Shown piece after piece: positions 6,258 through 11,839 of a stretch of DNA of 11,839 bases (its first letter is position 1; each line of letters starts with the position of its first letter). Position numbers and translations under genes: made by a program. The stretch comes from Oscillospiraceae bacterium (GTDB lineage: Bacteria; Bacillota_A; Clostridia; Oscillospirales; JAAYXM01), in contig JAFXJK010000068.1 of assembly GCA_017532355.1 (NCBI GenBank), positions 1-11,839 of the forward strand. The letters run 5' to 3'. The notes beneath the pieces are model-generated. The model had not been told where the DNA came from. It was given only the letters and a program-made list of their open reading frames with translations, and ran no database searches.

Positions 6258-6878
6258 GTGTCAATTTTTGACCTTTTCAAGAAAATAGAAAGCGAGAGAA
6301 AACCGCAGGTCGGAAAGCCTGAGTGGATTGTTGTCGGGCTTGGAAACCCGGGCAAGCAGTATGAGCTCTCGCGCCATAACACGGGCTTTATCGCGCTTGA
6401 TACGCTTGGCGGTAAAAAATCCGTGAGAGTTTCAGATTTGAAGTTCAAGGGTCTTTGCGGAAGAGGCGAGGTTTCGGGAAAGAGCGTTCTTTTCTTAAAA
6501 CCGCAGACATTTATGAATCTCTCGGGAGACTCGGTTGCAGAGGCGGCGGCATTCTACAAGATACCGATGGAGAGAGTTATTGTCATATATGACGATGTGT
6601 CGCTTCCTGTCGGAAAAATCCGTATAAGAGAAAAGGGAAGTGCCGGTGGCCATAACGGAATAAAGAATATCATCGAGCGTACGGGAACGGATGTGTTTCC
6701 ACGAATCAAGGTCGGTGTCGGAGCTCCTCCTGCGACGGGTGAGCTTGTAAACTGGGTTCTTGGTTCTTTCACTGCAGATGAACAGAAGATTCTTTCTGAT
6801 TCTATTGACCGCGCGTGTTCCGCGGTGGAGGAGATTATAAGCTCCGGTTGCGGAAAAGCAGCCGCGAAATTCAATTAG
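6258..6878 (+). CDS. pth: Peptidyl-tRNA hydrolase
   Basis: It releases tRNA from prematurely dropped peptidyl-tRNA in the cytoplasm and is usually essential. With the GTG start the protein has 206 residues; the ATG at 6252 would add two. All known active-site positions are present relative to E. coli Pth: N30 (N10) in GLGNPG, H40 (catalytic H20) in RHNTGF, N87 (N68) in KPQTFMNLSG, D112 (D93) in YDDVSLP, and N133 (N114) in SAGGHNGIK. About 20 extra residues (MSIFDLFKKIESERK...) precede the core, rich in charge and without a membrane signal. The gene lies 15 bases after the ROK repressor and 16 bases before mfd. The pth-mfd order is well known in Bacillus and other Firmicutes, but an upstream sugar repressor is unusual. 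No promoter was seen in the gap. Confidence 0.96.
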   Translation: MSIFDLFKKIESERKPQVGKPEWIVVGLGNPGKQYELSRHNTGFIALDTLGGKKSVRVSDLKFKGLCGRGEVSGKSVLFLKPQTFMNLSGDSVAEAAAFYKIPMERVIVIYDDVSLPVGKIRIREKGSAGGHNGIKNIIERTGTDVFPRIKVGVGAPPATGELVNWVLGSFTADEQKILSDSIDRACSAVEEIISSGCGKAAAKFN

Positions 6879-6894
6879 AGGCAGGTCTTTATAA

Positions 6895-9800
6895 ATGCTT
6901 GCTTTGTGCCAGGTTTTAAAAAAGAATAAAGACTTTGCAACGCTTTTGCAAAAAATAAATGCCGGAGAATGCCCGATTGCACTCTCCGGCTTGTCGTCTA
7001 TTCACAAGGCGCATATAATTTCAGCGGTGAGAATGGAAACAAAGCGCCAGGTTGTTTGCATTTATGCAGACGAGCTTGATGCGCGCCGCGCCGCACGCGA
7101 TATTTCGGTTATGTGCGGAGAGACGCCGTATATACTTCCTGAGCTTGAGCTCGCGCTTCACGATGTTGACAGCACGTCCCACGAATTTGAGCACGAGCGC
7201 CTTGCAACGCTCAACGCTCTTGCGACGAAGTCTGCAGGAATAACTCTCGCCCCGGCTTATGCGCTCTTGCAGCGAACTGAAGCCCCTGACGCTTTGACGG
7301 GGAAGACGATAGTTCTGAAAGCGCTTGATACTCTCTCCCAGGAAGAGCTTTGCGCCCGCCTTACGGAGTACGGATATTCTCGCTGTGATATGGTCGAGAG
7401 TGAAGCGCAGTTTGCCGTGCGCGGCGGAATAGTGGACGTTTTCTCTCCGGGAAAAGAAAACCCCGTCCGAATAGAGTTCTTCGGCGACGAAATTGACTCT
7501 TTGGGATATTTTGAGTGCGAAACACAGCGCAGGATAGAGAATATCAAATCCTGCGAGCTTTTGCCGTCGTCAACTGCCGATAACGGCAAAATATCTCTCC
7601 TTTTGGAAAAACTCACCGAGGCACTTTCAAAAGAAAACAGAAGAAAGAAGAAAAACGAGCGCCTTATAAAGACGCTCGAAACAGATATAGAGCTTCTCGG
7701 CGCAGGTATGATGCCGAAAGCGCGCGACAGGTATTCAAATTTACTGGACGGTTCTTCCGTCTGCGGTCTTGATTACATCAATGAAGATGCGATTATATTC
7801 ATTGACGATTATTACCGTATAAGGGATTCCGTCGGTCGAGAGAAGAAACGCGAGCTTGAGGATGTAAAAAGTCTTATCCACGGCGGATATCTTCTTCCCG
7901 AAACGGACGGTTTCTCCGAAAGCTTTGACGCTCTCAGGAGCTTCGTCTCCGAGAGAAAGAGCGTGTTTTTAGAGGCGTTTGTCCGTGCAGAGTACGGAAT
8001 AAATCCCAAGGCAATTCTCAACATTCAGGGAAGACAGCTTCCAAGCTACGGCGGAAATTTGGAGCTTGCCATATCGGAAATTGACGAAGCGCTTTCGGAG
8101 GGCAACCGAGTAATAATCCTTACAGGCAGCGATAAAAGTGCAGAAAAAATGCGTGTGCTTCTTGAAGAACGCGGAATCCGCGCAAGCGTTGATGCGCTTC
8201 TCGCAAACCTTTCGGAAGCTCCGAGCGTTGTTATCGGTGTAGGTGTCCTTTCCGCAGGTTTTGCATACCCGTCCGATTGCTTTACACTCTTTACGGAGGG
8301 ACAGCTTCTGCGTGCACCCCAAAAGCGCGGAAGAATCTCTCGCGATAAGAAGAACAGCCGGAAGATAAAGAACTATCAGGAATTGACCGTCGGATGCCTT
8401 GTTGTCCACGACCTTCACGGTATAGGAAAGTTTGCAGGGATAACAAAGATAAAGACCGACGGCGTCGATAAGGACTATATAAAGATAATGTATCTCGGCA
8501 CAGATGCGCTTTATGTCCCCGTAACACAGCTGGATATGGTGTCACGCTATATCGGTGGCGGTGAGGACTCGGGAGTAAAGCTCTCAAAACTCGGTGGCGG
8601 TGAATGGCAGAAAGCAAAGCTTCGCGCAAAGGGCGCGGCGAAAGAGCTTGCCGAAGAACTTATAAAGCTCTATGCAGAGCGTCAGGCGCTTGAGAGAGAG
8701 CCGTTTCCTGCCGACAGCGACTGGCAGAAGGAATTTGAAGAGGCCTTCGAGTTTGAAGATACCGATGACCAGCTTCGTTGCAGCTCCGAAATCAAGGGCG
8801 ATATGCAACGTCGCTACCCGATGGACAGACTCCTCTGCGGCGATGTAGGCTTCGGAAAAACAGAAGTCGCTCTGCGCGCGGCGATGAAATGCGTTCTCGG
8901 CGGCCGTCAGGTTGCAATTCTCGTTCCGACAACCGTCCTTGCCGAGCAGCATTATATGACGGCGTGTCGCCGCTTTTCTCAGTACCCTGTAAAGATAGGC
9001 ATAACCTCGCGTTTTTGCTCAGATAAGCAGAATCGCGAAGCTATGCGTGGTGCAAAAAATGGCGAGCTTGATATAATCATCGGAACGCACAAGCTTCTTG
9101 CGAAGAACGTTTCGTTTAAAAAGCTCGGTTTGCTTATCGTTGACGAAGAACAGCGCTTTGGTGTTTCACACAAGGAACGCCTCAAGGAAATGTCAAAGGA
9201 TGTTGACGTGCTTACCCTTACGGCAACTCCTATTCCGAGAACGCTCAGTATGGCGCTTTCGGGAATACGCGATATGTCAATAATGGAAGAAGCGCCGCGC
9301 AACCGTCATCCAGTTATGACGTACGTCCTTGAACACGATAAGGAGATTATCGCGGACGCAATCCGCCGCGAAGTTGCGCGTGGCGGTCAGGTGTACTATC
9401 TCCACAATAACGTCGCGTCAATCGAGGCTTGTGCCGCGAGAGTGGCAAAGCTTGTGCCGGGTGTTACCGTTGCCGTTGGTCACGGTCAGATGGGCGAGGG
9501 CGAGCTGTCTGAAGTAATGCGCAAAATGGGCGAGGGCGAGATACAGGTTCTCGTCTGCACAACGATAATTGAAACGGGAATTGATATCCCGAATGTAAAT
9601 ACGCTTATCATAGAAGATGCTGATAAGATGGGTCTTGCCCAGCTTCATCAGATACGCGGTCGTGTTGGACGTTCCAGCCGCCACGCGTATGCATATCTCA
9701 CTTATCGCCGCGGTAAAGCTCTTACAGAGATTGCCGAAAAGCGCCTTGCGGCTATCCGCGAATATGTCGAGTTTGGCTCGGGCTTTAAGATTGCGATGCG

Positions 9801-10383
9801 TGACCTTGAGCTTCGCGGTGCAGGCAACGTTCTCGGTGCCGAGCAGAGCGGACACATGATGAGCGTCGGATACGATATGTATTTGAAGCTTCTTGAAACT
9901 GCGATACTTGAGGAAAAAGGCGAGAATACGAATGATACAACCGTCTGTACGGCGGATATCACCGTGTCTGCAAACATCCCCGAAAAGTACGTTTCTTCAA
10001 GCGAAACGAGAATGGATTTGTACCGCCGTATCGCGTCAATTTCAGACAGGGAAGAGGCGGACGACGTAATCGACGAGCTCATCGACCGTTTCGGCGAGCC
10101 ACCGCGCGAGACAATGACGCTTATAGATATTGCGCTTCTTCGCATTGCGGCGGCAAAAGCGGGAATATGCGACATTACGCAGAAAGGTCAGTCGCTTAAA
10201 ATAACGATGGTTGACCCGACTTTTGATGTAATTTCAAAGCTCTGCGCAAACCCGAGGTTCAAGGGAAAAATTCTCCTCAATGCAGGCCAGGAGCCATATC
10301 TTATGCTGAAGCTTAAAGGCGACGACGAGCCACTTTCTATGGCAGAAGCATTCGTAGAAGCATATAAAGAAGCAAAGGAATAA
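6895..10383 (+). CDS. mfd: Transcription-repair coupling factor (Mfd)
   Basis: A 1162-residue ATP-dependent DNA translocase that removes RNA polymerase stalled at lesions and recruits UvrA. Length is typical. Domains in order: UvrB-like N-terminal module (about 1-330; GGIVDVFSPG at 177-186), a linker domain, the CarD-like RNA-polymerase-interacting domain (about 498-556, VGCLVVHDLHGIGKF), the superfamily 2 translocase, and a C-terminal TRCF domain (from about 1000). Helicase motifs are intact: Walker A GDVGFGKT (649-656), DEEQ box (750-753), TATPIPRT (776-783), TTIIETGIDIPN (889-900) and motif VI QIRGRVGRS (919-927). The RGAGNVLG-EQSGH segment (974-986) belongs to the translocation (TRG) region. 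ATG 6895 follows AGG at 6883-6885. It is probably co-transcribed with pth. Its stop codon overlaps the T-run of a terminator acting on the opposite strand. Confidence 0.98.
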   Translation: MLALCQVLKKNKDFATLLQKINAGECPIALSGLSSIHKAHIISAVRMETKRQVVCIYADELDARRAARDISVMCGETPYILPELELALHDVDSTSHEFEHERLATLNALATKSAGITLAPAYALLQRTEAPDALTGKTIVLKALDTLSQEELCARLTEYGYSRCDMVESEAQFAVRGGIVDVFSPGKENPVRIEFFGDEIDSLGYFECETQRRIENIKSCELLPSSTADNGKISLLLEKLTEALSKENRRKKKNERLIKTLETDIELLGAGMMPKARDRYSNLLDGSSVCGLDYINEDAIIFIDDYYRIRDSVGREKKRELEDVKSLIHGGYLLPETDGFSESFDALRSFVSERKSVFLEAFVRAEYGINPKAILNIQGRQLPSYGGNLELAISEIDEALSEGNRVIILTGSDKSAEKMRVLLEERGIRASVDALLANLSEAPSVVIGVGVLSAGFAYPSDCFTLFTEGQLLRAPQKRGRISRDKKNSRKIKNYQELTVGCLVVHDLHGIGKFAGITKIKTDGVDKDYIKIMYLGTDALYVPVTQLDMVSRYIGGGEDSGVKLSKLGGGEWQKAKLRAKGAAKELAEELIKLYAERQALEREPFPADSDWQKEFEEAFEFEDTDDQLRCSSEIKGDMQRRYPMDRLLCGDVGFGKTEVALRAAMKCVLGGRQVAILVPTTVLAEQHYMTACRRFSQYPVKIGITSRFCSDKQNREAMRGAKNGELDIIIGTHKLLAKNVSFKKLGLLIVDEEQRFGVSHKERLKEMSKDVDVLTLTATPIPRTLSMALSGIRDMSIMEEAPRNRHPVMTYVLEHDKEIIADAIRREVARGGQVYYLHNNVASIEACAARVAKLVPGVTVAVGHGQMGEGELSEVMRKMGEGEIQVLVCTTIIETGIDIPNVNTLIIEDADKMGLAQLHQIRGRVGRSSRHAYAYLTYRRGKALTEIAEKRLAAIREYVEFGSGFKIAMRDLELRGAGNVLGAEQSGHMMSVGYDMYLKLLETAILEEKGENTNDTTVCTADITVSANIPEKYVSSSETRMDLYRRIASISDREEADDVIDELIDRFGEPPRETMTLIDIALLRIAAAKAGICDITQKGQSLKITMVDPTFDVISKLCANPRFKGKILLNAGQEPYLMLKLKGDDEPLSMAEAFVEAYKEAKE

Positions 10384-10421
10384 AAAACAACCTCGGAGGT
10401 GTAAAAACCTCCGAGGTTGTT
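10381..10421 (-). terminator. Terminator of the convergent lipoprotein gene, possibly shared with mfd
   Basis: A perfect 15-bp stem (10386-10400 with 10407-10421; core ACCTCCGAGG) and a 6-base loop. Read on the - strand the stem is followed by a run of T (complement of the A-run 10382-10387), a proper factor-independent terminator for leftward transcription. On the + strand the stem is followed by GCGGTTTAATT, a poor T-run, so it would stop mfd transcription less well. Confidence 0.85.
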
Positions 10422-10440
10422 GCGGTTTAATTGGGAGAAA

Positions 10441-10463
10441 GGGCGGCAGGGTTGCTACCGCCC
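10441..10463 (-). terminator. Second G/C-rich hairpin downstream of the lipoprotein gene
   Basis: GGGCGG (10441-10446) pairs with CCGCCC (10458-10463). One C/A mismatch, a further two pairs and a GGTTG loop lie inside. On the - strand it is followed by TTTCTCCC, a weak T-run; on the + strand there is none. It may be a first, leaky terminator in tandem with the one at 10381-10421, or a repeat-derived hairpin. Confidence 0.45.
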
Positions 10464-10474
10464 GAGAAAGTTAG

Positions 10475-10502
10475 TTGACAAAAATGTACGTTCCCAAATG
10501 GC
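10475..10502 (-). repeat. REP-like repeat, copy 1
   Basis: Read on the - strand it begins GCCATTTGGGAACGTACATTTTTG. It is nearly identical (one substitution over about 22 bases) to the + strand sequence starting at 11159. It abuts the lipoprotein stop codon (10503-10505). Together with the copy at 11159 it forms outward-pointing inverted repeats around the lipoprotein gene. Confidence 0.7.
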
Positions 10503-11030
10503 TTATTGTTGTACGTGCACAACTTCGTAGCCTCCAATGTAAACATATGGCTCTGTAACCCACATTTTGAGTTCACCGTCCATGTTCAAAATTAAACTAA
10601 TGCACTTGTTATCCTTGTTTAAAAACGTATAATCCGTAACCATTTCGCCAACCTCGCAAAGATTGGTCGCAGATACACCACCTACATTATAATAGTCTGA
10701 TATTAATTCACTGTCGCATTGCATTATCTTCGTACATTCAAAAAACTCGCCATCAAACTCTATTCCCTCTTTAGTTATGCTCAGTTTTTTACCAGGGATA
10801 TTCGTTTCTTTTTTTGCATATTCATCTGTCATCAAGCCAACTCTTGGAAGAGAAACCAAATCTCCAATTATGTATTCGCCTGTATAATTCACCAATTCTC
10901 CCATACTTGAGACTTGTTGAGGTTCTGGCATGTTGTTTCGTTCGTTTGCATAATCTTTTTTCTCTGTGCACGCGCATGCACTTAATACAAATACAGTAAG
11001 AATCAACATATAAACAAAACTCTTCTTCAT
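10503..11030 (-). CDS. Small putative lipoprotein of unknown function
   Basis: A 175-residue secreted protein. A basic start MKKSF, a hydrophobic stretch (VYMLILTVFVL) and a lipobox LSAC (16-19) predict lipidation at C19 and anchoring to the outer face of the membrane; a second cysteine follows at C21. The mature part is polar and acidic, with many aromatic and beta-prone segments, and I recognise no family. It contains GEYIIGDLVSLPRVGL (about 52-67) and ends with a Tyr/Val-rich stretch. The ATG at 11039 would add three residues but overlaps the Shine-Dalgarno sequence AAAGGA (11039-11044), so the ATG at 11030 is preferred. The gene has its own promoter at 11058-11087 and two downstream hairpins. 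Its DNA is clearly richer in A+T than the + strand genes, and REP-like repeats flank it, which suggests acquired DNA. Confidence 0.8.
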   Translation of the reverse strand: MKKSFVYMLILTVFVLSACACTEKKDYANERNNMPEPQQVSSMGELVNYTGEYIIGDLVSLPRVGLMTDEYAKKETNIPGKKLSITKEGIEFDGEFFECTKIMQCDSELISDYYNVGGVSATNLCEVGEMVTDYTFLNKDNKCISLILNMDGELKMWVTEPYVYIGGYEVVHVQQ

Positions 11031-11038
11031 AAAATCCA

Positions 11039-11044
11039 TCCTTT
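11039..11044 (-). promoter_or_regulatory. Ribosome binding site of the lipoprotein gene
   Basis: On the - strand AAAGGA stands eight bases ahead of the ATG whose first base is 11030. It overlaps the alternative ATG at 11037-11039, which therefore cannot use it. Confidence 0.7.
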
Positions 11045-11057
11045 ATGGTCTATTATA

Positions 11058-11087
11058 ATCATAGTCTTTATCGTAATCCCCTGTCAA
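11058..11087 (-). promoter_or_regulatory. Sigma-A promoter of the lipoprotein gene
   Basis: On the - strand: perfect TTGACA (11082-11087), an 18-base spacer, and TATGAT (11058-11063, 5 of 6). The expected start point is near 11051, giving a short leader before the ribosome site at 11039-11044. Confidence 0.75.
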
Positions 11088-11153
11088 AAACATCTCTATT
11101 TCATCGTTTCGCCGTGCAACATGTCCCTTATCAGCTTTACTTTAAGATAATAA

Positions 11154-11369
11154 TCAATGCCATTTGGGGACGTACATTTTTTGGTACTCTTTTACGCATT
11201 GGTTATGACTCCCCTTGTTGGGGACGTCCCCAAATGGCTCTCGTACCAATTCATCCCATCCCTTGCAGGGTCTGTAGAGTATGGTCTGTTCACCCGTTGG
11301 GTTGAGACCAAAGAGCTTTTCTTCGCCGTAGGGGGTATAGGCATAGCTTCTCTGCGACTCGCCTGTGTT
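11154..11369 (-). pseudogene. Open remnant resembling the end of an RHS/YD-repeat protein
   Basis: On the - strand, directly after the beta-propeller stop codon (11370-11372) and in the same frame, 71 codons stay open to a TGA at 11154-11156, but there is no start codon until codon 65. The translation begins NTGESQRSYAYTPYGEEKLF. The Y-x-Y-x-P-Y-G-E pattern recalls the core repeat near the C-terminus of RHS/YD-repeat proteins, followed by a less typical NPTGEQTILYRPCKGWDEL. The last third runs through the REP-like element and is unlikely to be original coding sequence. No start, no signal sequence and no ribosome site are seen, so it is read as a decayed fragment. The family call rests on one short motif. 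Confidence 0.3.
11159..11238. repeat. REP-like element, copies 2 and 3 in inverted orientation
   Basis: GCCATTTGGGGACGT (11159-11173, + strand) is repeated exactly and inverted at 11224-11238, giving an 80-base unit with perfect 15-bp terminal inverted repeats. The right copy also lies in a self-complementary 16-mer, TTGGGGACGTCCCCAA (11218-11233). Copy 2 continues with GTACATTTTTTGG and matches the copy at 10475-10502. GGGGACG-type palindromes of this kind are, from memory, common in Clostridia near IS200-like REP-associated transposases, but none is present here. The element is probably a non-autonomous repeat. Confidence 0.65.
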
Positions 11370-11839
11370 TTACTCGATCCAATCTAAATCGGAGCTTCTG
11401 TCGTGATATTTAGAAGATAGCAGCATCTTTGAAGCACCGGTCTTGTAATCCCATATCTTCACCACATTTCCATACCGGGAGAGTATGAATGGAACTTCGC
11501 TTGTGCATATAAAACGGCCGTCCGGAGAAAAGCAAAAATCAGTAAAATAATTAGCAGTAATCTTCCATTCCTTATCGTTTGATAAATCTAGAACTTTTAT
11601 CATTCCGCTGTCATAGGTCAAATATGCAAGCTTTGTACCATCCTTTGAGATTTCCGGCCGGCTTCCGCCAAACAGTTCTTTTGTTTCACCTGTATCAATG
11701 TTGAGTACACATATTTTTTTAGGCTCCGGATATCCAAAAGAAGCATAATATAACATTTTCCCATCGCTGCTCCATGAATGTTCAGGCTCTACCGATTCCA
11801 CAAGCAGCTTCTTTGAACCATCCTCTATGTTGACCAAAA
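11370..11839 (-). CDS. TolB/WD40-like beta-propeller protein, 5' partial
   Basis: The C-terminal 156 or so residues of a longer protein cut by the right window edge; the frame is open to the edge and the TTG near 11837 is not a credible start. At least three propeller blades show the S-x-DG-K/R-x-L/I signature: SWSSDGKMLYYASF, PEISKDGTKLAYLTY and CFSPDGRFICTSEV. Each is followed by segments such as ICVLNIDTGETKEL and IKVLDLSNDKEWKI, typical of WD40-like/TolB periplasmic or surface propellers in which each blade reports a value in a repeated strand pattern. It ends with SSDLDWIE. In a Gram-positive it is probably an extracytoplasmic or lipoprotein sensor-like protein, but the N-terminus that would show a signal peptide is outside the window. 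Its ligand and partner are unknown. Like the lipoprotein gene it is A+T-richer than the left part. Confidence 0.8.
   Translation of the reverse strand, partial: LVNIEDGSKKLLVESVEPEHSWSSDGKMLYYASFGYPEPKKICVLNIDTGETKELFGGSRPEISKDGTKLAYLTYDSGMIKVLDLSNDKEWKITANYFTDFCFSPDGRFICTSEVPFILSRYGNVVKIWDYKTGASKMLLSSKYHDRSSDLDWIE

Larger units (their letters stand above)
11040..11369. other. 330-base region without an intact gene
   Basis: From left to right it holds the ribosome site and promoter of the lipoprotein gene (to 11087), about 70 bases in which I see nothing, the REP-like palindromic element (11159-11238), and the RHS-like open remnant on the - strand (11154-11369). No RNA gene or riboswitch was recognised. 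Confidence 0.6.

Noticed and set aside
8291..10175. Several open frames of 60-160 codons inside mfd on both strands
   Set aside because: mfd motifs are continuous through the whole region, and the alternative translations are low-complexity Ser/Arg-rich shadows.
10475..10502. TTGACA at 10475-10480 as a + strand -35 box
   Set aside because: There is no suitable -10 at the right distance, no + strand gene follows, and the bases belong to the repeat copy.
11159..11238. CRISPR-like or IS element with its own transposase
   Set aside because: The repeats are inverted rather than regularly spaced direct repeats, and no transposase gene fits in the 80-base unit.
11045..11387. + strand open frames of 76-86 codons in the right intergenic region
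   Set aside because: They run through the REP-like repeat and the antisense of the propeller and RHS-like remnant, have no ribosome site, and show no recognisable protein features.

Overview
The window looks like a chromosomal piece of a Clostridia-type Firmicute, probably a gut member of the Oscillospiraceae or a relative. The evidence is the strong purine-rich Shine-Dalgarno sites, the sigma-A-like promoters, the pth-mfd gene order typical of Firmicutes, and intermediate base composition. No tRNA, rRNA, CRISPR array or intact transposase gene was seen.

Left part (1-5084): an amino-sugar or aminocyclitol type gene set, all on the + strand. In order: a DegT/StrS-family PLP aminotransferase cut by the left edge, a PIG-L zinc deacetylase, a divergent glucosamine-6-phosphate deaminase (NagB) homologue, a Gfo/Idh/MocA NAD(P)-dependent dehydrogenase, a factor-independent terminator, and then a PfkB-family sugar kinase with its own near-consensus promoter and a perfect 9-3-9 palindrome at the expected start point. 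These genes share very biased codon use, which suggests high expression. The combination fits release of acetate, oxidation, amino-group transfer or removal, and phosphorylation of a sugar or cyclitol. The substrate cannot be read from the sequence, and the NagB homologue lacks one canonical active-site acid, so a textbook GlcNAc pathway is doubtful.

Middle (5091-10383): a ROK-family winged-helix repressor follows the kinase by 6 bases and probably senses the pathway sugar. It is followed at short spacing by two housekeeping genes, pth (peptidyl-tRNA hydrolase) and mfd (transcription-repair coupling factor). No terminator or clear promoter separates them, so the sugar-responsive promoter could feed transcription into pth-mfd.

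Right part (10384-11839): A+T-richer accessory DNA read on the - strand. It holds two hairpins, the first a strong - strand terminator; a small lipoprotein of unknown function with its own promoter; three copies of a REP-like repeat (core GCCATTTGGGGACGT) flanking that gene; a 71-codon open remnant resembling the end of an RHS/YD-repeat protein; and the C-terminal part of a TolB/WD40-like beta-propeller protein cut by the right edge.
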